A DNA stretch of 6,707 nt from NCBI GenBank assembly GCA_029262915.1, contig JAJCYN010000286.1:1-6707 (forward strand), written 5' to 3'. Positions within the stretch are counted from its first letter, which is position 1. The number at the start of each line of letters is the position of its first letter. This DNA comes from Flavobacteriales bacterium (GTDB lineage: Bacteria; Bacteroidota; Bacteroidia; Flavobacteriales_E; Vicingaceae). Positions 1-4,863 of the stretch are shown here, one piece after another. The notes beneath the pieces are model-generated. The model worked only from the letters and a program-made list of their open reading frames with translations, was not told the DNA's origin and did not search any database. A program made the translations under genes and the position numbers.

Positions 1-35
1 GCGGGAGCCATTATTTCAATACTTTTCTTGTTCAT
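1..35 (-). CDS. N-terminus of a probable U32-family peptidase (partial, runs off the left edge)
   Basis: Reading the minus strand from an ATG at 35-33 gives MNKKSIEIMAPA before the window ends, with the next residue split by the edge. The lysine-rich start followed by IEIMAPA is the conserved opening of peptidase U32 proteins, whose N-terminus typically reads (K)xEIMAPAGSFESL. In this family that strand begins a TIM-barrel-like fold. Family members include collagenase-like proteases and the tRNA/rRNA hydroxylation factors TrhP and RlhA, so the substrate cannot be named from 12 residues. The gene is divergent from the sorting-domain protein at 215, and the 179 bp between them must hold both promoters. 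The identification rests on a very short match. The main alternative is that this is chance and the plus-strand frame here is coding instead. Confidence 0.6.
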   Translation of the reverse strand, partial: MNKKSIEIMAP

Positions 36-54
36 AATCGTTCTAAATAGGTTG

Positions 55-62
55 CGAAGTTA
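55..62 (-). promoter_or_regulatory. Weak candidate -7 box for the U32-like gene
   Basis: On the minus strand this reads TAACTTCG, a 7-of-8 match to the Bacteroidetes -7 consensus TAnnTTTG. It lies 19 bp upstream of the start at 35, which would give a leader of about 15 nt. No TTG-like -33 box is visible at the right distance, so this is only a candidate. Confidence 0.25.
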
Positions 63-65
63 CTA

Positions 66-82
66 GAAAATAGTGTATTTTC
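66..82. promoter_or_regulatory. 17-bp palindrome between divergent genes, possible operator
   Basis: GAAAATA (66-72) and TATTTTC (76-82) form a perfect 7-bp inverted repeat around a 3-base centre, GTG. It lies 31 bp upstream of the U32-like start, next to where that gene's -33 region should be, and 132 bp upstream of the start at 215. This is a good position for a dimeric regulator, or for a small hairpin. The base composition is AT-rich, so chance remains possible. Confidence 0.3.
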
Positions 83-159
83 CGTATTAATAGATTTCTA
101 TAAAGAGGTCTCTAAAAATTTTAAAACTGAATTCAAAAAAAGTAGTGAGCTAAATCATA

Positions 160-188
160 TTGCTGATTTTCAGTATTTTGTATATTTA
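160..188 (+). promoter_or_regulatory. Candidate promoter of the sorting-domain protein gene
   Basis: TTG at 160-162 is followed after 18 bp by TATATTTA at 181-188, a 7-of-8 match to TAnnTTTG. The spacing lies within the 17-23 bp known for flavobacterial promoters. The expected transcript would start near 192-195, about 20 nt before the ATG. A second, off-consensus TATTTTG lies at 174-180. No transcript data support either choice. Confidence 0.35.
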
Positions 189-214
189 CCATTATTACTG
201 AAAAATATTTAAAT

Positions 215-1531
215 ATGAAAAAGCGGTACTTTTTATTTTTAATACTTGCATTTACTTTTTTTGATTTATCTGCAACAACTTATACCTCTGCACAAAATGG
301 TAACTGGATGAATGTGACCACTTGGTCTCCTTTTGGAATTCCTATACCTGGAGATGTTGTTATTATAAATCATAATGTAAGCTTAGATACAAGTTTTGCT
401 TATACTGTTGGCTCAGTAACCGTAAATTCATCTGGAAGTTTAGTTCAGGATTTACCTGTTAGAGATATTTGGTTAAATGGTCCCAATGCAATTTATACAA
501 ATAATGGAACTACAACAATTCGAAATCTATTATTAAGTGCTGGATCCTTTACTAATACAGGAATTTTTAATGCTAAGGTATTTGCTAATTTTATTAATGT
601 GAACAACACTGGTACTGGAGTTATTACGGGAGTAGATAGTTTGTATAATGATGGTACAATTAATAATGATGGAACTGTTAATGTGATGACATTTTTTAAC
701 AATAACACGATTAATAATTTTGGAACAATTCAAGGATTATCTACTGTAGTGGACAGTATGTTTAACGCTGGAACTTTTTTAAATGATGCAGGAGCATTAT
801 TAAGGGCAGATAGTTGTACCAATACGAATAATTTTACAAATAATGGGGTCGTAAATTTTGACCAATTTACCAATACTGGCACACTTACTAATACTAATTT
901 TTTAAGTTTTGTTGATATCACTAATACAGGAACTTTTACTAATCAAGATTCACTAATTGGAACTGGAAGTATGACTAATACAGGAAATTTAGATAATCAG
1001 GTCGGAGCAGTTTTTGATTTGGCCGTAAGTTTTTTAAATTCGGATCCTATTAATTTCAATGCGCTTTTAACCATAAATGGATCTTTTACGATTGGAGATA
1101 GTTATTTTAATTTTGATGCGGTAAATGGAACTGCTACAGGTAACATTGTTGTTCAAGATACCTCTGCTAATTTTGGATCTATGACCGGATCTTTTGATTT
1201 TTGTGATATGACTCCACCAGCTACTTCTCCTTTTATTGATATTAATATTGGAATAGTTGATCCGAATATTACCTATTGTGTTGGAGTAGGAGTTGCGGAA
1301 AATGAATATCAATTTTTAATTGATGTTCATCCAAATCCAACAGCTGGAATTTTAAATGTTATTTCAGAAAAGGTTGTTTTGGTAGAAATATATAATGTAT
1401 TGGGTGAAAATTTAATTACGACAAACAATCTTATAATAGATTTATCTACTTATGATAATGGAGTTTATTTAATTCTTTTAAAAGATGAATTTGGAGAATT
1501 AATTAGACAGGAAAAAATAATTAAACATTAA
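215..1531 (+). CDS. Secreted repeat protein with T9SS C-terminal sorting domain
   Basis: The 438-residue product has a signal peptide: MKKR, a hydrophobic core, and probable cleavage after LSA at residue 20. Next comes a G8-like opening, GNWMNVTTW at 29-37 and PIPGDVVII at 43-51, seen at the start of many flavobacterial surface proteins. Residues of about 90-270 are Asn/Thr/Gly-rich with recurring TNTG at 113, 219, 236 and 254, a 17-18 residue period in the last three, consistent with a parallel beta-helix. The last 72 residues form a type A sorting domain, with VHPNPTAG at 371-378, VEIYNVLGE, NGVYLI and the basic end EKIIKH. Such domains direct transport across the outer membrane by the type IX system and are usually cleaved during surface attachment or release. 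No catalytic domain is visible, so the role (adhesin, matrix or stalk of a complex) is unknown. The gene stands alone, divergent from its left neighbour and convergent with aspS. Confidence 0.88.
   Translation: MKKRYFLFLILAFTFFDLSATTYTSAQNGNWMNVTTWSPFGIPIPGDVVIINHNVSLDTSFAYTVGSVTVNSSGSLVQDLPVRDIWLNGPNAIYTNNGTTTIRNLLLSAGSFTNTGIFNAKVFANFINVNNTGTGVITGVDSLYNDGTINNDGTVNVMTFFNNNTINNFGTIQGLSTVVDSMFNAGTFLNDAGALLRADSCTNTNNFTNNGVVNFDQFTNTGTLTNTNFLSFVDITNTGTFTNQDSLIGTGSMTNTGNLDNQVGAVFDLAVSFLNSDPINFNALLTINGSFTIGDSYFNFDAVNGTATGNIVVQDTSANFGSMTGSFDFCDMTPPATSPFIDINIGIVDPNITYCVGVGVAENEYQFLIDVHPNPTAGILNVISEKVVLVEIYNVLGENLITTNNLIIDLSTYDNGVYLILLKDEFGELIRQEKIIKH
551..986 (+). repeat. In-gene repeats encoding TNTG motifs
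   Basis: The 13-mer ACTAATACAGGAA occurs exactly at 551-563, 920-932 and 974-986, and a variant, ACCAATACTGGC, lies at 869-880. The start-to-start distances of 51, 54 and 369 bp are all multiples of three, so copies stay in frame. Identical DNA rather than just identical protein suggests fairly recent internal duplication or gene conversion in the beta-helix region. Confidence 0.7.
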
Positions 1532-1537
1532 AATTAG

Positions 1538-1629
1538 TGTCATTTTGAGTGAAACGTAGTGGAGTCGAGAAATCTTTTTACTTTAAAAGTTCTAATTTAC
1601 AAGATTCCTCCGCTTCGGTCGGAATGACA
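1538..1629. repeat. Palindromic interspersed repeat (copy A), between convergent genes
   Basis: The ends TGTCATT (1538-1544) and AATGACA (1623-1629) are perfectly inverted. An inner stem pairs AATCTT (1571-1576) with AAGATT (1601-1606) and continues outward imperfectly through 1561-1569 and 1608-1616. The layout, GTCATTnTGAG, then GAGAAATCTT, a loop, AAGATTCCTCCGC and GGAATGAC, is that of a short REP-like palindromic element I recognise from intergenic regions of many Bacteroidetes genomes. It fills most of the gap between the stops at 1531 and 1667, so its transcript hairpin could end transcription from both sides, although no clean T-tract follows the stem. It encodes nothing. Confidence 0.7.
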
Positions 1630-1666
1630 TTTGTGCAAAAGTTACTCTTACTCTTTTACTTTTAAA

Positions 1667-3487
1667 TTATTCTACGAATTTCGTTGTAGGTTTAATTAAG
1701 ATATTCAATTCATCCAATTGTTCTAAACTAATTGGTGAGGGAGAGTCTATCATTACATCTCTTCCACTATTGTTTTTAGGGAAAGCAATAAAATCTCTAA
1801 TGGTTTCTTGTCCTCCAAAAAGAGCACATAATCTATCAAAACCTAAAGCAATCCCACCGTGTGGAGGTGCTCCATATTCAAAAGCATTCATTAAAAATCC
1901 AAATTGGGCTTGTGCTTCTTCTTTAGTAAAACCTAAATATTTAAACATGGTAGCTTGCACTTCTTTATCATGAATACGAATAGATCCACCGCCTATTTCT
2001 GTACCATTTATTACCATATCATAGGAATTTGATCTTACTTTTCCTAAGTCAGACTCCAGTAAGTTCATATCTTCTTCCTTAGGAGATGTAAATGGATGAT
2101 GAACAGAATGATAGCGTTTACTATCTTCATCCCATTCAAATAAAGGCATGTCGTAGACCCATAAAGGAGCATATTCATTTGGATTTCTTAGCCCTAGTTC
2201 ATCCCCTAAATGTAAACGTAACACATTCATTTGGTTTTGAGTTTCAGTCTTATCTCCAGATAATACTAAAATTAAGTCTCCAGCCTTGGCATTACATTTA
2301 TCTGCCCAAGCTTTTAAGTCTTCTTGAGAATAAAATTTATCTACAGATGACTTAAAAGAACCATCTTCATTGTATTTTACATAGATCATTCCTTTCGCTC
2401 CAACTTGTGGGCGCTTCACAAAATCAACTAGTTTATCTAATTCTTTACGTGTGTAGGTAGAACAATCTTCAGCAACAATTGCTATGACAGCTTCAGCATC
2501 ATCAAAAATTTGGAAACCTTTATTTTGAGCTACTTCATTAATGTAATTAAACGTCATTCCAAAACGGATGTCTGGTTTGTCAGAACCATATTGTTCCATT
2601 GCGAAAGCATAATCCATTCTTGGAAATGCTTTTACTTCAATTCCTTTTACTTTTTTGAACAAATAATCCATCATTCCTTCAAAGGTGTTGAGCACATCTT
2701 CTTGGTCAACAAAAGCCATTTCACAATCAATCTGTGTAAATTCCGGTTGGCGATCTGCTCTTAAATCTTCATCTCTAAAGCACCTTACAATTTGATAATA
2801 TCTATCATAACCACTCACCATAAGCAGTTGCTTAAAGGTTTGAGGTGATTGTGGTAAGGCGTAAAACTGATTGGGATTCATTCTGCTTGGCACTACAAAA
2901 TCTCTTGCACCCTCTGGAGTAGATTTTATTAAGTAAGGTGTTTCAATCTCAAAGAAATTGATACTATCTAAATATTTTCTGATTTCAATTGAAAGTCGGT
3001 GTCTTAGTTTTAGATTGTTTTGAAGAGGATTTCTTCTTAAATCTAAATAGCGGTATTGCATTCTTAATTCTTCTCCACCGTCAGTTTCATCTTCAATGGT
3101 AAATGGAGGTGTTTTACTTTTGTTTAAAATTGTTAACTCAGTAACGACAATTTCAATCTTTCCTGTACCGATATTGTTATTTATACTTTCTCTTTCAATT
3201 ACTTTCCCTTTTGCTTGAATCACATCTTCTCTACCAAGATTTTTTACAGATTCAAATAATTCTTTGTTATTTGACCATTCATCAAAATTTGCAATGTGCC
3301 TACTATGTTCAAGTGTTATGGATTTAGGATCTTTATAAAATATCAACTGTGTAATTCCGTATCGATCACGCAAATCAACAAAAGTCATAGCCCCTAAATC
3401 ACGAGATTTTTGTACCCAGCCACAAAGGGTAACTTCACTGTTTACATTTTCTATTCTTAACTCTCCGTTGGTGTGCGATCTGTACAT
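1667..3487 (-). CDS. aspS: Aspartyl-tRNA synthetase
   Basis: This class IIb synthetase charges tRNA-Asp with aspartate using ATP in the cytoplasm. The 606-residue product (the E. coli enzyme has 590) has an N-terminal OB-fold anticodon-binding domain at about 1-125, with [20 protein letters not shown]. The catalytic core follows, with TPEGARDF at 190-197, QSPQ at 213-216, and motif 2 with [20 protein letters not shown] ending at 254. The bacterial GAD insertion lies at about 300-430, and motif 3, GIALGFDRL, ends at 553. HHPFTSPK and the [12 protein letters not shown] segment are intact. I chose [10 protein letters not shown] as the start because it aligns with family N-termini. The frame stays open to 3547, but those 20 extra residues are not family-like and a promoter box lies inside them. 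The protein carries an unusual insertion of about 18 residues near 53-72. The bacterial type is clear, but whether it also charges tRNA-Asn cannot be read from this window. Confidence 0.97.
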   Translation of the reverse strand: MYRSHTNGELRIENVNSEVTLCGWVQKSRDLGAMTFVDLRDRYGITQLIFYKDPKSITLEHSRHIANFDEWSNNKELFESVKNLGREDVIQAKGKVIERESINNNIGTGKIEIVVTELTILNKSKTPPFTIEDETDGGEELRMQYRYLDLRRNPLQNNLKLRHRLSIEIRKYLDSINFFEIETPYLIKSTPEGARDFVVPSRMNPNQFYALPQSPQTFKQLLMVSGYDRYYQIVRCFRDEDLRADRQPEFTQIDCEMAFVDQEDVLNTFEGMMDYLFKKVKGIEVKAFPRMDYAFAMEQYGSDKPDIRFGMTFNYINEVAQNKGFQIFDDAEAVIAIVAEDCSTYTRKELDKLVDFVKRPQVGAKGMIYVKYNEDGSFKSSVDKFYSQEDLKAWADKCNAKAGDLILVLSGDKTETQNQMNVLRLHLGDELGLRNPNEYAPLWVYDMPLFEWDEDSKRYHSVHHPFTSPKEEDMNLLESDLGKVRSNSYDMVINGTEIGGGSIRIHDKEVQATMFKYLGFTKEEAQAQFGFLMNAFEYGAPPHGGIALGFDRLCALFGGQETIRDFIAFPKNNSGRDVMIDSPSPISLEQLDELNILIKPTTKFVE

Positions 3488-3509
3488 TTTAATGTGAAAT
3501 TTTGAAAAA

Positions 3510-3517
3510 CAAAAGTA
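3510..3517 (-). promoter_or_regulatory. Candidate aspS -7 promoter box
   Basis: The minus strand reads TACTTTTG, an exact match to TAnnTTTG, 22 bp before the aspS ATG at 3487. Transcription would then start near 3505, giving a leader of under 20 nt and excluding the upstream ATG at 3547. No TTG is seen 17-23 bp further upstream, where the palindromic repeat begins, so the -33 half is weak or absent. Confidence 0.5.
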
Positions 3518-3542
3518 ACAAAAAATGACTGTGAAATACGAG

Positions 3543-3674
3543 GTCATACTGAATGAAGTTTTGTCGCAATTTTAATTGTACCTACAAAACAAAATGAAGT
3601 ATCTATTTTTTTAGATTCTTTGTTTTATTTTTCTCAATTTCAAAGTAAACTGGAAAATAATTACTCAGAATGAC
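3543..3674. repeat. Degenerate palindromic interspersed repeat (copy B), upstream of aspS
   Basis: GTCATACTGA (3543-3552) and TCAGAATGAC (3665-3674) form a 10-bp terminal inverted repeat with one mismatch. The left end matches copy A at 12 of 15 positions (GTCATTTTGAGTGAA against GTCATACTGAATGAA), and both right ends carry GAATGACATT. It is longer than copy A (132 against 92 bp), and its interior has diverged into AT-rich sequence, so I regard it as an older or differently filled member of the same repeat type. It occupies most of the gap between the lipoprotein stop and the aspS promoter. Confidence 0.5.
3586..3626 (-). terminator. Candidate terminator of the lipoprotein gene
   Basis: Inside copy B, AAAACAAA (3586-3593) is inverted with TTTGTTTT (3619-3626), and a nested stem pairs ATCTA (3601-3605) with TAGAT (3612-3616) around six T. 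Read on the minus strand, 56 bp after the lipoprotein stop, the nested hairpin is followed by CATTTTGTTTTG, a T-rich tract. This fits an intrinsic terminator that would separate the lipoprotein gene from aspS. The stem is all weak pairs apart from a few G-C, so efficiency is uncertain. Confidence 0.4.
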
Positions 3675-3681
3675 ATTGTTT

Positions 3682-4575
3682 TTACTGAAAAGCAGGAAAT
3701 AACCCTCTTAATCCCATGTCCACAACCGTGTCTCCAGGATTAACTCCATTTGAGGGCTCATAAAAACCATCTCCATTCAAGTCTTTCCATTCAAAACTGT
3801 TGTTGGTTGAAACATTAAATGTAACAGTAATGTCCGTTGTTTCATTTCCAGTGACTATCAAATTAGTTGGAAACCTTCCTGTAACAACACATGAGTTATT
3901 TGGAATAGGAGATGTTGATGAGATTGGATTAGGTACCGTTGTTCCAGCAGCTTGTCCTTCAAAAATTAAACCTAGTGTTTCAAAGCCCCAATAACCTTGT
4001 AATTTATTTGCATTTACAGTAACAGTTTGCGTATTAATTGTATAACTAGAAATGTAAGTTATGTCATCCACAAAAGAGGCTAATCGACCTGTTAGGAAAT
4101 TACCTGAGGAAAGAAAAGAAATATCAAAATTTTGGTAAGTTAGTGCTACCCTTGCCCATTTATAAATTCCCGGATTGACATTTGCCAAAGGCATAGTATA
4201 AAATACTGCTCCCTCACTTACTACAGGTTCTTGATCGAAATCAGCGGCAGGAGAACCACCAGCATTCGTTTCAGGAGAAGCAAATAATATTTCTCCTGTT
4301 CCTAAAGGGGTTAAGCTATCTAATGTAAATTCGATAGAATGTGCACCGATAAGATGAAATTGCGGAGTTTGTGCAGCATTACCTGTAGGTATGGTCGATG
4401 GATTTCCGAAATTATCTAATCGGGCTAGGGTTGAGTCAAAATTGAATTTAAAGATAAGGTTTGGTCCATTATTATTTCCATTAAAAGAAGGTTCTTGCAT
4501 TGCTGGAGCTCCATCTTTATCACAAGATATAATTAGTGTCGAGAACAAAGCAAATAAGATTAGTAGTTTTTTCAT
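3682..4575 (-). CDS. Lipoprotein of unknown function with a calcium-loop-like motif
   Basis: The 297-residue product opens with MKKLLILFALFSTLIISC. The lipobox LIISC puts the lipidated cysteine at residue 18, and the following DKDG suggests an envelope lipoprotein. A low-complexity linker (NGNNNGPN) leads into a beta-rich body starting LIFKFNFDSTLARLDNFG. One segment, GIYKWARVALTYQNFDI at about residues 137-153, resembles conserved strands I associate with uncharacterised flavobacterial lipoproteins. Near the C-terminus, DLNGDGFYEP has D265, N267, D269 and G270 spaced as in dockerin or thrombospondin type 3 calcium loops. I see no enzyme motif and no sorting tail. A distant relation to MbnP-type metal-handling proteins is conceivable, but their histidine motifs are not evident. 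It is transcribed apart from aconitase, which diverges from it. Confidence 0.8.
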   Translation of the reverse strand: MKKLLILFALFSTLIISCDKDGAPAMQEPSFNGNNNGPNLIFKFNFDSTLARLDNFGNPSTIPTGNAAQTPQFHLIGAHSIEFTLDSLTPLGTGEILFASPETNAGGSPAADFDQEPVVSEGAVFYTMPLANVNPGIYKWARVALTYQNFDISFLSSGNFLTGRLASFVDDITYISSYTINTQTVTVNANKLQGYWGFETLGLIFEGQAAGTTVPNPISSTSPIPNNSCVVTGRFPTNLIVTGNETTDITVTFNVSTNNSFEWKDLNGDGFYEPSNGVNPGDTVVDMGLRGLFPAFQ

Positions 4576-4577
4576 TA

Positions 4578-4608
4578 GTGTAATTTTTAATAAAGTTTAA
4601 AATTACAC
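4578..4608 (-). promoter_or_regulatory. Perfect 10-bp inverted repeat abutting the lipoprotein start
   Basis: GTGTAATTTT (4578-4587) and AAAATTACAC (4599-4608) are perfect inverted arms separated by 11 bases, with two further A-T pairs possible inside after one mismatch. The repeat ends 2 nt before the ATG at 4575. In RNA it would hide the ribosome entry region; in DNA it is shaped like an operator for a dimeric regulator. The symmetry is long for chance even in AT-rich DNA. Confidence 0.5.
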
Positions 4609-4635
4609 ATATTGTTTTAGAGTGTATTTCGAGCA

Positions 4636-4643
4636 CAAAATAA
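4636..4643 (-). promoter_or_regulatory. Weak candidate -7 box for the lipoprotein gene
   Basis: The minus strand reads TTATTTTG, 7 of 8 to TAnnTTTG, about 60 bp upstream of the lipoprotein ATG. No -33 TTG is visible at 17-23 bp. If used, the transcript would begin near 4631 and include the inverted repeat at 4578-4608 in its leader. Confidence 0.25.
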
Positions 4644-4654
4644 GGGATAATATT

Positions 4655-4686
4655 TTTGGATATTTTTCGAAAAATTCGTAGATTTG
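4655..4686 (+). promoter_or_regulatory. Strong candidate promoter of the aconitase gene
   Basis: TTTG at 4655-4658 is followed after 20 bp by TAGATTTG at 4679-4686, an exact match to the Bacteroidetes -33 and -7 boxes at a normal distance. Transcription should begin near 4690-4693, leaving a leader of about 170 nt. A second exact TAnnTTTG, TATTTTTG at 4651-4658, overlaps the -33 box but lacks an upstream TTG partner. A 14-bp palindrome fills much of the spacer. Confidence 0.6.
4662..4675. promoter_or_regulatory. Palindrome in the aconitase promoter spacer, possible operator
   Basis: ATTTTTCGAAAAAT is a perfect 14-bp palindrome lying between the proposed -33 and -7 boxes. A protein bound there would block RNA polymerase. 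The central CG flanked by an A/T run could also be a bendable DNA element. No known operator is recognised. Confidence 0.35.
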
Positions 4687-4706
4687 TATTTCAATACAGT
4701 AAGTTG

Positions 4707-4752
4707 GGATATCCTAATCAGGATAATGTGGCGTTGGCAAGAGAAATTATCC
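4707..4752 (+). promoter_or_regulatory. Two competing small hairpins in the aconitase leader
   Basis: TATCCT (4710-4715) pairs with AGGATA (4720-4725) around a 4-base loop. GGATAAT (4721-4727) pairs with ATTATCC (4746-4752) around an 18-base loop. The two stems share 4721-4725, so only one can form at a time. GGATATCC at 4707-4714 is itself palindromic. This is the arrangement of a two-state leader, but the stems are short and no riboswitch class is recognised. Confidence 0.35.
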
Positions 4753-4787
4753 ATAATAAGCTGTTTTTATTAATCGTGTTGCTAGTT

Positions 4788-4858
4788 AATTGTTTTTAGT
4801 TGATAGATTTTCTATTTACTGGATACTGATAACTATTCGCTAACAACTAAAAACTATT
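4788..4858 (+). promoter_or_regulatory. Long hairpin just before the aconitase start codon
   Basis: Arms 4788-4806 and 4840-4858 pair at 17 of 19 positions. The core is the perfect 11-bp repeat GTTTTTAGTTG (4792-4802) and CAACTAAAAAC (4844-4854), with one mismatch on each side and three more pairs beyond each. The loop is 33 nt. The stem ends 5 nt before the ATG at 4864, so it would cover the ribosome-binding region. A small rival stem, ATAGA (4803-4807) with TCTAT (4811-4815), overlaps its upper part. Confidence 0.5.
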
Positions 4859-4863
4859 TAATT

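Noticed and set aside
1..66. Plus-strand frame reading AGAIISILFLFIIVLNRLRSY then stop, like the last membrane helix of a permease.
   Set aside because: Hydrophobic readings arise easily on the complement of polar, Lys/Glu/Asn-rich coding DNA, and the minus strand gives a recognisable family N-terminus from a proper ATG. The two cannot both easily be coding, and the minus reading is more specific.
90..101. ATAGATTTCTAT, nearly repeated as ATAGATTTTCTAT at 4803-4815.
   Set aside because: Short AT-rich palindromes are expected by chance in this composition; two copies are not enough to claim a shared regulatory motif.
493..1312. Minus-strand open frames across the repeat protein gene.
   Set aside because: Their Val/Leu/Asn-rich sequence is the complement of the Asn/Thr repeats. 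They have no family resemblance and no promoter.
1637..1663. AAAAGT ... ACTTTT inverted repeat near the aspS stop as a separate terminator.
   Set aside because: It has six weak pairs with a 15-base loop; too weak to claim next to the much stronger palindrome at 1538-1629.
1770..2764. Open frames on the plus strand inside aspS (1770-1973, 2092-2355, 2510-2764).
   Set aside because: They are antisense to a well-conserved enzyme, have no recognisable domains, and look like shadows.
3488..3547. Twenty-residue N-terminal extension of aspS from the ATG at 3547.
   Set aside because: The segment is not family-like, an exact TAnnTTTG box lies within it, and [10 protein letters not shown] aligns with known AspRS N-termini.
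1538..3674. Idea that the two palindromic repeats plus aspS form a mobile unit.
   Set aside because: There is no transposase, no target-site duplication is visible, and aspS is a housekeeping gene with ordinary composition. Independent insertion of common repeats explains the layout.
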